64,000 nt of DNA from Halomonas urmiana (GTDB lineage: Bacteria > Pseudomonadota > Gammaproteobacteria > Pseudomonadales > Halomonadaceae), in the NCBI RefSeq assembly GCF_005780185.1, contig NZ_VBUI01000007.1, positions 62,001-126,000 of the forward strand. Direction: 5' to 3'. The position numbers and the translations under genes were made by a program. Shown piece by piece: positions 9,979 through 18,790 of this stretch (within the stretch, counting starts at the first letter, position 1; every line of letters begins with the position of its first letter). The notes beneath the pieces were generated by a model, which ran no database searches, was not told the origin of the DNA, and saw only the letters and a list, made by a program, of their open reading frames with translations.

Positions 9979-11682
9979 ATGACCTCGACTTCTGTCGTCT
10001 CGCCGAGCTTCGGCGAACTGGCCCTGCTGCCTGCCGTTCTTTCTGCTGTCGAATCCCAGGGTTATACGACCCCGTCGCCGATCCAGGCGCAGACCATTCC
10101 CGCGCTGCTGGAAGGCCGCGACATGCTGGGCCAGGCCCAGACCGGCACCGGCAAGACCGCTGCCTTCGCCCTGCCGCTGCTGTCCCGCCTCGAGCTGACG
10201 CGCCGTGAGCCCCAGGTGCTGGTGATGGCGCCGACCCGTGAGCTGGCCCAGCAGGTGGCCGTGTCCTTCAGCAAGTACGGACAGAACCTCAAGGGCCTGG
10301 AAGTCGCCACCCTGTGTGGTGGCCAGGAATACCGTGAGCAGCTCTCCGCGCTGCGTCGTGGCGCCCAGGTGGTGGTGGGCACCCCCGGCCGCATCATCGA
10401 TCACCTGGATCGTGGCAGCCTCAAGCTCGACGGTCTGAGCGCCCTGGTGCTCGACGAGGCCGACGAGATGCTGCGCATGGGCTTCATCGACGACGTCAAG
10501 CGCGTGGTCGCGGATACCCCGAAGAATGCCCAGCGGGTCTTCTTCTCCGCCACCCTGCCGGCCGAGATCGAGCGCATCGTCAATCGCTACCTGGTGGATC
10601 CGGTCAAGGTGGCCATCGAGTCCAAGACCGGCACCGCGGCCAGCATCGAGCAGCGCATGGTGCGGGTCGACGGCGGTGCCAAGCAGGAGGCGCTGGCACG
10701 CATCCTCGAGGTCGAGCCCGTCGATGGCGCCATCGTCTTCGTGCGTACCCGAGCCGCCTGTACCACCCTGATGGAGCAGCTCTCCGCTCGTGGCATGAGC
10801 GTCGCCAGCCTGTCGGGTGATCTGGACCAGAGCCTGCGCGAGCGCACCATCCAGCGCCTCAAGCGCGGCAAGGTCGACGTGCTGATCGCCACCGACGTGG
10901 CCGCCCGTGGCCTCGACGTGCCGCGCATCACCCACATCATCAACTACGACCTGCCGCAGGACGGCGAGGCCTATACCCACCGCATCGGGCGTACCGGCCG
11001 CGCCGGCCGTACCGGGATCGCGATCACCTTCGTCGGCTTCCGCGAAGGCCGCAAGGTGGGCTGGCTCGAACAGGCCACCGGCCAGAAGATGAGCGAGATG
11101 GCGGTGCCCGACGAGGTCGCCATTCGCGCCCATCGCGACGAGATGTTCCACCAGCGCGTGGTCGCCGCCCTGACCGCCGGTGCCGACGAGCAGCGTGCGC
11201 TGATCGAGCGCCTGGTCGAAGAGGGGCACGACCCCATCGAGCTGGCCTGCGCCTTCTCCCGCATGGCGCGTGCCGACGAGCCGCCCATTGGTCGCCTGCA
11301 GGCGCCCCGCGCCGAGCGCAACAACGACAGCAACGCGCGTGATGCCAAGCCGAAGCGTCGCGACAGCGCGCCGCGCGAGGGCATGACCCGCTATCGCGTC
11401 GCCGTCGGCCACCAGGACGGCGTCAAGCCGGGTCAGCTGGTCGGGGCACTCGCCAACGAAGGCGGCATCGAGGGCAACCGGATCGGCCGTATCGACATCC
11501 GCACCGCCTTCTCGGTGGTCGAGCTGCCGACCTCACTGCCGGAGAGCATCCTGACCAAGATGGCCCGGGCTCGCGTCGCCGGTCGTCCGTTGGAGATCAG
11601 CGAAGACAAGGGCGCACCCGAGCGTGCACCGCGTCGTCGTCGTGACGACGAGGGTCCGGTGAAGCGTCGCGAACGGGCCTGA
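9979..11682 (+). CDS. deaD: DEAD-box ATP-dependent RNA helicase
   Basis: 567 residues. Motifs are in order: AQTGTGKT (53-60), PTRELA, TPGR, DEAD (159-162), SAT (190-192), then ARGLD and HRIGRTGRAGR in the second RecA domain. A C-terminal DbpA/CsdA-like RNA-binding domain follows (YRVAVGHQDGVKPGQLVGAL) and a basic Arg-rich tail. This matches CsdA/DeaD, which helps ribosome assembly and mRNA decay at low temperature. It is shorter than the E. coli protein (629 aa), mostly in the tail. Confidence 0.94.
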   Translation: MTSTSVVSPSFGELALLPAVLSAVESQGYTTPSPIQAQTIPALLEGRDMLGQAQTGTGKTAAFALPLLSRLELTRREPQVLVMAPTRELAQQVAVSFSKYGQNLKGLEVATLCGGQEYREQLSALRRGAQVVVGTPGRIIDHLDRGSLKLDGLSALVLDEADEMLRMGFIDDVKRVVADTPKNAQRVFFSATLPAEIERIVNRYLVDPVKVAIESKTGTAASIEQRMVRVDGGAKQEALARILEVEPVDGAIVFVRTRAACTTLMEQLSARGMSVASLSGDLDQSLRERTIQRLKRGKVDVLIATDVAARGLDVPRITHIINYDLPQDGEAYTHRIGRTGRAGRTGIAITFVGFREGRKVGWLEQATGQKMSEMAVPDEVAIRAHRDEMFHQRVVAALTAGADEQRALIERLVEEGHDPIELACAFSRMARADEPPIGRLQAPRAERNNDSNARDAKPKRRDSAPREGMTRYRVAVGHQDGVKPGQLVGALANEGGIEGNRIGRIDIRTAFSVVELPTSLPESILTKMARARVAGRPLEISEDKGAPERAPRRRRDDEGPVKRRERA

Positions 11683-11739
11683 GCCCCGCCAACGTCGCCG
11701 CCCGGGGGAGCACCCGGACGGTCGGCGTCAGTGACCATG

Positions 11740-11772
11740 GCAGGCCGGGGATCCCCCCGGCCTGCTTGTCGT
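11740..11772 (+). terminator. Terminator after deaD
   Basis: GCAGGCCGGGG (11740-11750) pairs with CCCCGGCCTGC (11755-11765) over a 4-nt loop, followed by TTGTCGTT. A strong stem with a modest T-rich tail, 58 bp past the deaD stop. Confidence 0.7.
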
Positions 11773-11802
11773 TGATGACATCGAAAGAGGAATGACACGA
11801 GC

Positions 11803-12789
11803 ATGTGGAAGCGCTTGCCGTTTCGGCTGCGGGGCTACCTGATCACCATGACCGGGGTGCTACTGCTCTCGCCGGATGCCCTGCTGGTCAAGGGGACCGA
11901 CGTGTCGCCGGTCACTTTCATGTTCTGGCGCGGCCTGCTGCTGGGCATCGTGCTGTTGATGATCGCCCTTGCGCGCTATGGCCATCGTCTGCCCGAGGCG
12001 ATCCGTGCCTGCGGGCCCGCCGCCTGGTGGTGTCCGCTGGCCTTCGCCGCCAGCGGCTGGGCCTTCGTCATCGCCAACCGCGCCACCTCGGCCGGCAACG
12101 TGCTGGTGATGATGAACCTGGCGCCCCTGGTGGCTGGGCTGATCGGTCTGGTGTTCTTCCGGCAGCGCCTGCGTCGCCAGACCTGGGTGGTGATCGCCAT
12201 CTGCGTCGGCGGGGCCAGCCTGATGGCAGCCGGCGAGGTGGGGCAGGGCAGCCTGCTGGGGCTCGGCGTGGCGATGTTCGTGCCGCTCTCTATCGCCATC
12301 AATACCACGGTGGCCAGCGCCCAGAAGGGCGAGCGGCGTCGCGGCATCGACACCACGGTGATCCTGCCACTGGGCTGCTTGGCGATGCTGCTGCCGGCCG
12401 CCCTGTTCGGTGGCATGATGCTGCCGCCGGCCGAGGACGTGCCGCTGCTGGCGATCATGGCGCTGTTCCTGCCGGCGGCCTACTTCCTGATCCAGACCGG
12501 CGCCCGCTACCTGCCGGGCGCCGAGGTCAGCCTGGTGATGCTGCTGGAGACCCTGCTCGGCTCGCTGCTGGTGTGGTGGTGGGTCGGCGAGGTGCCGACC
12601 CGGCTGGCGCTGATCGGTGGCGGCATGATCGTCGCCGCGATGTCGATCAGCTCCCTGCGCGACCTGCGTCGCCAGCGCCGCAAGGCGGCCGAAGGGGCGC
12701 CGGATGTCGGGCGCATCCAGCAGCAGACCGTCGAGGACGAGGTGCCGGTCGGCAAGGTTGGCGAGGTCGCCGAGGCGTCACGCCGCTAG
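11803..12789 (+). CDS. EamA/DMT-family transporter
   Basis: 328 residues with about ten hydrophobic helices in two EamA repeats, the drug/metabolite transporter fold. Helix-start signatures such as SPVTFMFWRGLLLG and the second-repeat ARYLPGAEVSLVMLLETLLGSLLVWW are typical. The C-terminal ~45 residues are hydrophilic. It is flanked by terminators, so it is probably monocistronic. Substrate is unknown; relatives export amino acids or other metabolites. Confidence 0.88.
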   Translation: MWKRLPFRLRGYLITMTGVLLLSPDALLVKGTDVSPVTFMFWRGLLLGIVLLMIALARYGHRLPEAIRACGPAAWWCPLAFAASGWAFVIANRATSAGNVLVMMNLAPLVAGLIGLVFFRQRLRRQTWVVIAICVGGASLMAAGEVGQGSLLGLGVAMFVPLSIAINTTVASAQKGERRRGIDTTVILPLGCLAMLLPAALFGGMMLPPAEDVPLLAIMALFLPAAYFLIQTGARYLPGAEVSLVMLLETLLGSLLVWWWVGEVPTRLALIGGGMIVAAMSISSLRDLRRQRRKAAEGAPDVGRIQQQTVEDEVPVGKVGEVAEASRR

Positions 12790-12809
12790 GACGGCTGTCA
12801 TGGCATGAA

Positions 12810-12848
12810 AGCGCCCCCGCACCCTGTGGTGCGGGGGCGCTCTTGTAT
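12810..12848 (+). terminator. Strong terminator after the EamA gene
   Basis: A 14-bp perfect stem, AGCGCCCCCGCACC (12810-12823) with its complement at 12828-12841, a CTGT loop and a T-rich tail (TCTTGT). Confidence 0.8.
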
Positions 12849-12860
12849 TCGGGGCTCATC

Positions 12861-13115
12861 TTAGGGGCTTGTCTCAAGAGCTCGGGCGATGCTGGGCGCG
12901 TGCACGAGCTGCTCGGCGAAGCGGGCCAGCAGGCCGCCGACCTCGCGGCCGCCCAGAGGGTAGCCGCTCGTGCCGTCGAAGGCCGCCGCCATCAGCTGAT
13001 GGCCGTAGCAGACGCTCAGCATGGCGGCGCCACGGTCACGGGCCTTGACGAGCCCAGGGTTTGAGCAACTCGCTCCAGGGTTCACCGTCGCTGACCATGG
13101 CGTGGGAGTCGGCAT
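12861..13115 (-). pseudogene. Fragment of a class-I glutamine amidotransferase
   Basis: Two reading frames of the leftward strand carry consecutive pieces of one GATase-like protein. From 13115 one frame reads ADSHAMVSDGEPWSELLKPW before a stop; the neighbouring frame continues with AAMLSVCYGHQLMAAAF, including the nucleophile-cysteine motif, then GYPLGGREVG. The N-terminal third is missing and the fragment begins immediately after the argE stop codon. The C-terminal His/Glu part is also absent, ending in a short unrelated tail. It is a truncated, frameshifted relic. Confidence 0.65.
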
Positions 13116-13116
13116 T

Positions 13117-14271
13117 CTACTTTCGTTGTAGCCGCTCGCCCAGTGCCGCCATGAAGTGCGCGCCCGCCTCGAGCTGCTCGATGTCGATGTACTCGTCGGG
13201 CTGGTGAGCCTGGCCGATGCTGCCCGGGCCGCAGATTACCGTGGGCAGCCCCTGGCGCTGGAACTGGCCGGCCTCGGTGGCGTAGGCCACGGCGCCGGCG
13301 GGGCGCTCGTCGAGCAGCACGCGGCACAGGGCGAGCACCTCGGCGTTGTTGTCGTCGGCTAGCGCCGGCACCGTGGTGTTGAGCGCCTCGGTGACGATGC
13401 CGGCCTCCGGCGCGCGCTTTCGCATCTCGGCCTCGAGCTCGGCGGCGGTGGCGTTCACGCGGCCCAGCAGGTCCTCGAAGCGGTCGCTCGGCAGGTGGCG
13501 GATCTCCCACTCGAAGGCGCACTCCCGGGCCATGATGTTGATTGCCGTGCCGCCCTGGATCTTGCCCACGTGCAGGCTCGAGTGCACGACGTTGAAGGCC
13601 TCGTCGACACGGCCCTCGGCCTGGAGCTCGGCCATCACGTCCTCGATGCGGGTCACCAGGCGCGCGGCCACGTGGATCGCCGAGACCCCCTGGTTGACCT
13701 GGCTGGAGTGGGAGGCACGGCCGGTGACGGTGGTGCGCAGGTTGGTGGCGCCCTTGTGGGCCACCACCGGGTGCATCATCGTCGGTTCGCCGACGATCAC
13801 CGCCGCCGGACGGGGATAATCGGCGAGCAGCGTCTCGATCATGCGCGGGGCGCCGATGCAGCCCACCTCCTCGTCGTAGGAGAGGGCCAGCCAGATCGGC
13901 GTCGCGAGCTCCAGGGAAGTCCAGCGCGGCACCTCGGCCAGCGCACAGGCGATGAAGCCCTTCATGTCGCAGGTGCCGCGGCCGTAGAGGCGGCCGTCAC
14001 CCTTGTCGACCAGCGTGAACGGGTCGGTGGACCACGGCTGGCCGTCCACCGGCACCACGTCGGTATGGCCGGAGAGCACCACGCCGCCCGCCACGGCCGG
14101 CCCGATGCGCGCCAGCAGGTTGGCCTTGCGACCATCGTCGCTCTCGACGCGCCAGTACTCCACGCCGTGCTCGTCCAGATAGCCCTCCACGAAGGCGATC
14201 AGGTCCAGGTTCGAGTCCCGGGAGACGGTGGCAAAGCCCACCAGACGGTCGAGTAGCTGGGCGGCGGTCAT
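13117..14271 (-). CDS. argE: Acetylornithine deacetylase (M20 peptidase family)
   Basis: 384 residues, the ArgE length. Metal-binding and catalytic motifs are intact: SGHTDVVPVDG, GRGTCDMKGF and SYDEEVGCIGA, followed by a dimerisation domain and a C-terminal GQAHQPDEYI histidine motif. The enzyme releases acetate from N-acetylornithine in cytoplasmic arginine synthesis. Related M20 enzymes act on other N-acyl amino acids, so specificity rests on overall resemblance. The gene stands alone; a homocysteine methyltransferase lies upstream on the same strand. Confidence 0.88.
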   Translation of the reverse strand: MTAAQLLDRLVGFATVSRDSNLDLIAFVEGYLDEHGVEYWRVESDDGRKANLLARIGPAVAGGVVLSGHTDVVPVDGQPWSTDPFTLVDKGDGRLYGRGTCDMKGFIACALAEVPRWTSLELATPIWLALSYDEEVGCIGAPRMIETLLADYPRPAAVIVGEPTMMHPVVAHKGATNLRTTVTGRASHSSQVNQGVSAIHVAARLVTRIEDVMAELQAEGRVDEAFNVVHSSLHVGKIQGGTAINIMARECAFEWEIRHLPSDRFEDLLGRVNATAAELEAEMRKRAPEAGIVTEALNTTVPALADDNNAEVLALCRVLLDERPAGAVAYATEAGQFQRQGLPTVICGPGSIGQAHQPDEYIDIEQLEAGAHFMAALGERLQRK

Positions 14272-14342
14272 GGTGCGCTCCTCACAGTGATAGTGGCACC
14301 GAGCCTATCACGGCCGGCCCGGGTCAGTTCGGCCTCTCGCCC

Positions 14343-15254
14343 TTAGGCGGAGACCAGGCGATAGCCCTCGGCGGTCAGGCGCTCGGTCAGGGCGGCAATA
14401 TGCGCCGGGCTGACCTCGCAGCAGCCGCCGACGATGGTCGCGCCCTGCTCGACCCAGCGGCAGGCGTGCTCGGCATAGCCCGCGGGATCAAGGTCCTCGC
14501 GCGTCTCCAGCGCCTCCACCGTGCCGCCGGGCGCGAGATCCGCCGCCGCCGTGAAGCCGTTGGCGTAGCCGCCGAACGGCATGCCGAGATCGGCCAGCGT
14601 CGACATGGCGGTGGTGACCGCCTCGGGCACCGAGCAGTTGACCAGCACCGCCTCGGCGCCGGCCGCCACCACCGCCCGGGCGGCCTCGGCCAGCGGCTCG
14701 CCGGAACGCAGGCGCGTGCCGTCGCTGTCGTCCACCGTGAAGGCGACCCACACCGGAATGCCGTGCTCCACCGCCGCACGGGTCGCGGCCAGCGCCTCGC
14801 GGGCCAGCGTCATGGTCTCGCAGAGAAAGAGGTCGACCCCCTCGGCCTGGACCTGGACCAGGCGACGATAGTCGCGCAGGCAGATGGCGTCGTCCGGCAC
14901 CACCTCATGGTGGTAGCTCGCGACCAGCGGGGGCAGGCAGCCGGCGATGCGCACCGCCTGGCTGCTTTCCTCACGGGCCTGGCGAGCGGCATTCAGCGCC
15001 GCGGCCTGCAGTGGCACGAACATGGCGGGATCGCCGTCGCGCGCCAGGCGCTGGGGTGTCGCGCTGTAGTTGTTGGTGGTGATGATCCGGGCGCCGGCGT
15101 CGATGAAGTCGCGGTGCACCGCGGTGACCAGCTGCGGTTCGTCCAGCATGACCTGCGCGGACCACAGCGGCGTGGCGGGGCGGTCGCTGCGTCGCTTGAG
15201 CTCCTGTCCCATGCCCCCGTCCAGCAGCACTATGCGGTGTTCTTTAGAGCTCAT
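14343..15254 (-). CDS. Homocysteine S-methyltransferase family protein
   Basis: About 303 residues. The N-terminal LLDGGMGQELKRR and the three zinc cysteines (VNCS, then GGCCE near the C-terminus) mark the Pcp/MmuM-type homocysteine methyltransferase domain. These use S-methylmethionine or a similar donor to make methionine from homocysteine. The ATG at 15254 begins at the usual family N-terminus and has AGAGGG about 12 nt upstream; an in-frame ATG at 15284 is possible but lacks a site. It lies 71 bp upstream of argE on the same strand. Confidence 0.87.
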   Translation of the reverse strand: MSSKEHRIVLLDGGMGQELKRRSDRPATPLWSAQVMLDEPQLVTAVHRDFIDAGARIITTNNYSATPQRLARDGDPAMFVPLQAAALNAARQAREESSQAVRIAGCLPPLVASYHHEVVPDDAICLRDYRRLVQVQAEGVDLFLCETMTLAREALAATRAAVEHGIPVWVAFTVDDSDGTRLRSGEPLAEAARAVVAAGAEAVLVNCSVPEAVTTAMSTLADLGMPFGGYANGFTAAADLAPGGTVEALETREDLDPAGYAEHACRWVEQGATIVGGCCEVSPAHIAALTERLTAEGYRLVSA

Positions 15255-15357
15255 CGGGTCACTGTCCCTCTTTGGAATGGCCATGGCCGCGCCCGTCTTG
15301 GGTCGGCAAGTGGACCCTAGCCGTTAACGACGAGCCGCTCAAGGAGCCACGGAGGCG

Positions 15358-15936
15358 TCATGCCCTGCGCTGGTGCAGGCGGCGGCGGAAAAGCGCCAAG
15401 GGGGTGAGCTCGCCGCGCAGCCACGGCCCCAGCAGGCGCATGGAGAGGGGGATGAACACGAACACCATCACTGGGGTGAGCATCAGGGTGCCGATCAGCA
15501 CCCGCGGCAACAGCGGCAGGGGCGCGAGCCCCTCGCCGAACAGCGCCTGGAACACCAGCGAGACCGGGAAGAAGGCCAGCCAGATGGCGATCGCCTGCTT
15601 CCAGCGTGGCGGCGCCTGGCCGGTGGCCTCCTGGAACCAGCCCTCCAGGCCGCTGGCACGGTGCTCATGGGGCGCCTCGAAGAGCCCCTCGCCGCGGGCC
15701 AGCCAGGCACGGCGCGAGGCGGAGTGCTCCCAGGCGGCCAGGGTGGCGGCGTCGCGGAAGCGGAAGATGATCTGATACTCGTCCTCGCCGGGCGGCGGGG
15801 CCAGCACGCCGGAGCCCAGGTAGCCGGCGAAGTCGCAGGCGAGCTCGCGGCCTTCCTCGAGCCAGGCGCTGAAGTCCTGGTAGCGGCCGCGGGCCACGCG
15901 GCGCGCCACCATCAGGGTAACCGGATCGGATGACAT
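15358..15936 (-). CDS. Antibiotic-biosynthesis-monooxygenase (ABM) domain membrane protein
   Basis: 192 residues. An N-terminal ABM/dimeric alpha-beta-barrel domain (about 5-95, VTLMVARRVARGRYQDFSAW) is fused to two transmembrane helices (about 115-165). This pairing is common in uncharacterised proteobacterial proteins; the ABM part may act on small molecules or haem, but no substrate is known. AGGAG lies upstream of the ATG. It is the last gene before the manganese module. Confidence 0.85.
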   Translation of the reverse strand: MSSDPVTLMVARRVARGRYQDFSAWLEEGRELACDFAGYLGSGVLAPPPGEDEYQIIFRFRDAATLAAWEHSASRRAWLARGEGLFEAPHEHRASGLEGWFQEATGQAPPRWKQAIAIWLAFFPVSLVFQALFGEGLAPLPLLPRVLIGTLMLTPVMVFVFIPLSMRLLGPWLRGELTPLALFRRRLHQRRA

Positions 15937-16315
15937 CGTGGTTCTCCTCGTTCGTTCGGTGCCCGGCTAGGGCGCCGTGATCACTCGGGCCGGGTAGGCC
16001 CTCATGATGTAATAGGCAATAAGTATACCAGGGTTCGGTCATATCATAGTGATACGGCCTGCATGACAGGTATCGAAGCAGTGTTTTGCTCTGCTTGAAT
16101 GGCCGCGCATGGTGAGCCGAGCGCGTTCTGCGTCTCGGGCGGGCGAGCCGGGGCACCCGCCGGCAGTGCGTGCGCGCCTTCAAAAGCGCCGCTGCTCGAT
16201 TCGGGCGACGCGCTCCGGCGCGCCACCAAAATTGCAATCTCGGTGCCGCAATGCATCATGGGGCCAAGCCCCACTCTTATCCTTCCAGCTTTCTATCCAT
16301 TCAGGTCAGGATCCG
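15937..16315. other. Gap upstream of mntR
   Basis: No gene is supported in this 379-bp stretch. It contains an AT-rich patch with a 13-bp palindrome (16042-16054) and then GC-rich sequence up to the mntR start. It must carry the promoters of the monooxygenase-domain gene and mntR. Confidence 0.4.
16042..16054. promoter_or_regulatory. Palindrome TATCA-TAG-TGATA
   Basis: A perfect 5-bp inverted repeat around three bases in the AT-rich patch between the two divergent genes, about 105 bp upstream of the monooxygenase-domain start. It is a plausible operator, but the regulator is unknown and the sequence is not an MntR box. Confidence 0.3.
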
Positions 16316-16762
16316 ATGACATCAGCGCTTCAGCCCCGCCATGAGCGACTCATCGAGCCGGATAGCCACGTGCAGGGCTTTCGCAAGGCGCGCGATGCGC
16401 GGCGCACCGAGTTGGCGGAAGACTACGTCGAGCTGATTTCGGACCTGATCGCCGATAGCGGCGAGGCCAGGCAGATCGATATCGCGCGTCGCCTCGGCGT
16501 CGCCCAGCCCACCGTGGCCAAGATGCTCAAGCGTCTCGACGAGGAGGGGCTGATCGTCAAGCGACCCTACCGGGGGATCTTCATGACCGAGGCGGGAGAG
16601 CGCCTTGCCGCCGAGAGCCGGCGGCGACACCGCCTCGTCGAGGCCTGCCTGCGCAAGCTGGGGGTCAGCGCCGAGACCGCTCGCCTCGATGCCGAGGGCA
16701 TCGAGCACCACGTCAGTAGCGAGACCCTGGCGGCCTTCGAGCGCTTTCTCGGCGACGGCTGA
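16316..16762 (+). CDS. mntR: Manganese-responsive regulator MntR (DtxR family)
   Basis: 148 residues and closely E. coli MntR-like throughout: [28 protein letters not shown], then the winged helix [19 protein letters not shown], and a C-terminal dimerisation part with [20 protein letters not shown], which supplies the metal-binding Glu/His residues. It binds Mn(II) and represses Mn importers. It lies 184 bp upstream of a Mn-type ABC importer, and an almost perfect MntR box sits between them. Confidence 0.93.
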   Translation: MTSALQPRHERLIEPDSHVQGFRKARDARRTELAEDYVELISDLIADSGEARQIDIARRLGVAQPTVAKMLKRLDEEGLIVKRPYRGIFMTEAGERLAAESRRRHRLVEACLRKLGVSAETARLDAEGIEHHVSSETLAAFERFLGDG

Positions 16763-16892
16763 GTCGCTGACGGGCGGCGTCGATGCGCGCTTCCCTACCG
16801 TGCCGACCGGCGAGGCGACACCGCTGGGGGCGTACAATGGACGCCGCCGGGGATGTCAGGGCAGTCGAGACATGGCAAGCTTTCACCTGTCG

Positions 16893-16908
16893 TATAGCAA
16901 AGGCTATA
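16893..16908. promoter_or_regulatory. MntR operator upstream of the Mn importer
   Basis: TATAGCAAAGGCTATA is identical at its 14 central positions to the E. coli MntR box AACATAGCAAAGGCTATGTT. It lies 38 bp before the importer's first gene. TATATT at 16905-16910 overlaps it and could be the -10 element, so bound MntR would block the promoter directly. Binding is inferred from the match and from mntR next door. Confidence 0.8.
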
Positions 16909-16946
16909 TTGATTAGCATTGTGGTCACATTCATGAGGAAGGGCAT

Positions 16947-17921
16947 ATGAAACGCTGGAAGGTAACGCTGGGCATGCTGGTGCCGCTGGCGCTGGGCGGC
17001 CAGACGATGGCGGCGGAGCCGCCGGTGACCACCGTGACCACCATCGGCATGATCGCCGACGTGGCCAGCGAAGTGGGCGGTGAGTGCGCCGACGTCTCGG
17101 CGATCATGGGGCCCGGGGTCGATCCCCACCTCTACCAGGCGAGCGCCCGGGACGTGGCGACCCTGCAGCAGGCCGAGCAGATCTTCTACTCCGGCTACTC
17201 CCTGGAGGGCCAGCTCGGCGAGGTGCTGTCGCGCTTCGCCGAGATCACGCCCACGGTGGCGGTGGCGCCATCCTCCATCGACACGGCAAGCCTGATCACC
17301 GTGCAGGACGTCTACGGCATCGATCCGCACCTGTGGATGGACGTCTCGCTGTGGTCGCGGATCATTCCCACCCTCGTCGATGCCTTCGTCGAGGCACGCC
17401 CCGACTGCGAGGCTGACATCCGCGCCAACGCCGAGGCCTATAACTCCCAGCTCGAGGCGCTGCACGGCTGGATCGAGGCGAGCATCGCGACGATTCCCGA
17501 GGAGCAGCGCATCCTGGTCACCGCCCACGACGCCTTCAACTACTACGGCCGCGCCTACGACATCGAGGTCGCCGGCATCCAGGGCATCAGCACCGAGACC
17601 GAGACCGGGGTGGCGGACATCCGCCGCATGACCCAGGTGGTGATCGAGCGCGATGTGCCCGCCGTGTTCATCGAGAGCACCATCAACCCGCGCACCGTCC
17701 AGGCGGTGATCGATGCCGCCCGTGAGAAGGGCCACGCGGTGGAGATCGGCGGCCAGCTCTACTCCGATGCCATGGGCGAGGCGGGCACCGCCGGCGGCAC
17801 CTACATCGGCATGCTCCACGCCAACACTCGGCACATCGTCGAGGCGCTTGGCGGCGAGCTGGCCCCGCTGCCCGCGCCCCTCGAGGCCTGGGCCGAACGC
17901 TGGGAGGTCCCTGCCAGCTGA
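16947..17921 (+). CDS. Mn/Zn ABC transporter substrate-binding lipoprotein-like protein (TroA family)
   Basis: 324 residues. A signal peptide (1-22, [10 protein letters not shown] to TMAA) precedes a TroA-type cluster A-1 fold. Ligands expected from the family are seen at His61 (DPHLYQ), His128 (DPHLW), His194 (AHDAF) and Asp274 (LYSDAMG), the His3-Asp set of TroA, in place of the His2-Glu-Asp of PsaA. It captures Mn(II), possibly Zn(II), in the periplasm. It is the first gene of a four-gene operon behind an MntR box, which favours manganese. Confidence 0.9.
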   Translation: MKRWKVTLGMLVPLALGGQTMAAEPPVTTVTTIGMIADVASEVGGECADVSAIMGPGVDPHLYQASARDVATLQQAEQIFYSGYSLEGQLGEVLSRFAEITPTVAVAPSSIDTASLITVQDVYGIDPHLWMDVSLWSRIIPTLVDAFVEARPDCEADIRANAEAYNSQLEALHGWIEASIATIPEEQRILVTAHDAFNYYGRAYDIEVAGIQGISTETETGVADIRRMTQVVIERDVPAVFIESTINPRTVQAVIDAAREKGHAVEIGGQLYSDAMGEAGTAGGTYIGMLHANTRHIVEALGGELAPLPAPLEAWAERWEVPAS

Positions 17922-17989
17922 TCGCCTGCTGCCGACGAGCCCCTCGTCCTGACCGCCACCCTAGAGCCGCCATCCCGCGGGAGAGCCCC

Positions 17990-18790
17990 ATGTCGACGAC
18001 GCTACACGAACCGGATCTGGCCCTGCACGTCGAGGACCTGACCGTCAGCTACCACAGCAAGCCGGTGCTGTGGGACATCGACTTCGACGTGCCGCCCGGC
18101 GTGATGGCCGCCATCGTCGGCCCCAACGGCGCCGGCAAGAGCACCCTGATCAAGAGCGTGCTGGGGCTGGTGCCCACGGTGGCGGGGCACGTCACCCTGC
18201 ACGGCCGCCCCTACAAGGCGCAGCGCCGCCGGGTCGGCTACGTGCCGCAGCGCTCCAGCGTCGACTGGGATTTCCCCACTACTGCCCTCGACGTCGTCAC
18301 CATGGGACTCTACGGACGGCTGGGCTGGCTGCGCCGTCCCGGGCGGCGCGAGCGCGACGAGGCGATGGCGGCGCTGGAGCTGGTCGGCATGGCCGACTTC
18401 GCCAGGCGCCAGATCAGCCAGCTCTCCGGCGGCCAGCAGCAGCGGGTGTTCCTGGCCCGGGCGCTGGTGCAGAAGGCCGACGTCTACTTCCTCGACGAGC
18501 CCATGGCCGGGGTCGATGCCACCACCGAACGGGCCATCGTCGACATCCTTCGCCGCCTGCGCGACGAGGGCAAGACGGTGATCGTGGTCCACCACGACCT
18601 GCAGACGGTGCGCAGCTACTTCGACTGGCTGCTGATCCTCAACGTGCGGGTCATCGCCCAGGGGCCGGTCGCCGAGATCTACACCGCCGAGCACCTGCGC
18701 CAGGCCTACGGTGGCCAGATCGCCCTGCTCGACCAGGGCACCTTCCTGTCCCGCGAGGACACCGCCGAGCCCGCGGAGCAGGCCGAATGA
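17990..18790 (+). CDS. Mn/Zn ABC transporter ATP-binding protein
   Basis: 266 residues. Walker [11 protein letters not shown]-loop VPQRSSVDW, signature LSGGQQQR, Walker B VYFLDEP and H-loop VVHHDL are all present. The [19 protein letters not shown] region is typical of the manganese/iron chelate-type importers MntB/SitB. It energises the two permeases that follow and overlaps the first of them by 4 nt (ATGA), indicating translational coupling. Confidence 0.93.
   Translation: MSTTLHEPDLALHVEDLTVSYHSKPVLWDIDFDVPPGVMAAIVGPNGAGKSTLIKSVLGLVPTVAGHVTLHGRPYKAQRRRVGYVPQRSSVDWDFPTTALDVVTMGLYGRLGWLRRPGRRERDEAMAALELVGMADFARRQISQLSGGQQQRVFLARALVQKADVYFLDEPMAGVDATTERAIVDILRRLRDEGKTVIVVHHDLQTVRSYFDWLLILNVRVIAQGPVAEIYTAEHLRQAYGGQIALLDQGTFLSREDTAEPAEQAE

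Noticed and set aside
18070..18786. A long N-terminal extension of the first Mn permease
   Set aside because: It lies over the ATPase gene in another frame; the permease proper starts at the ATGA overlap at 18787.
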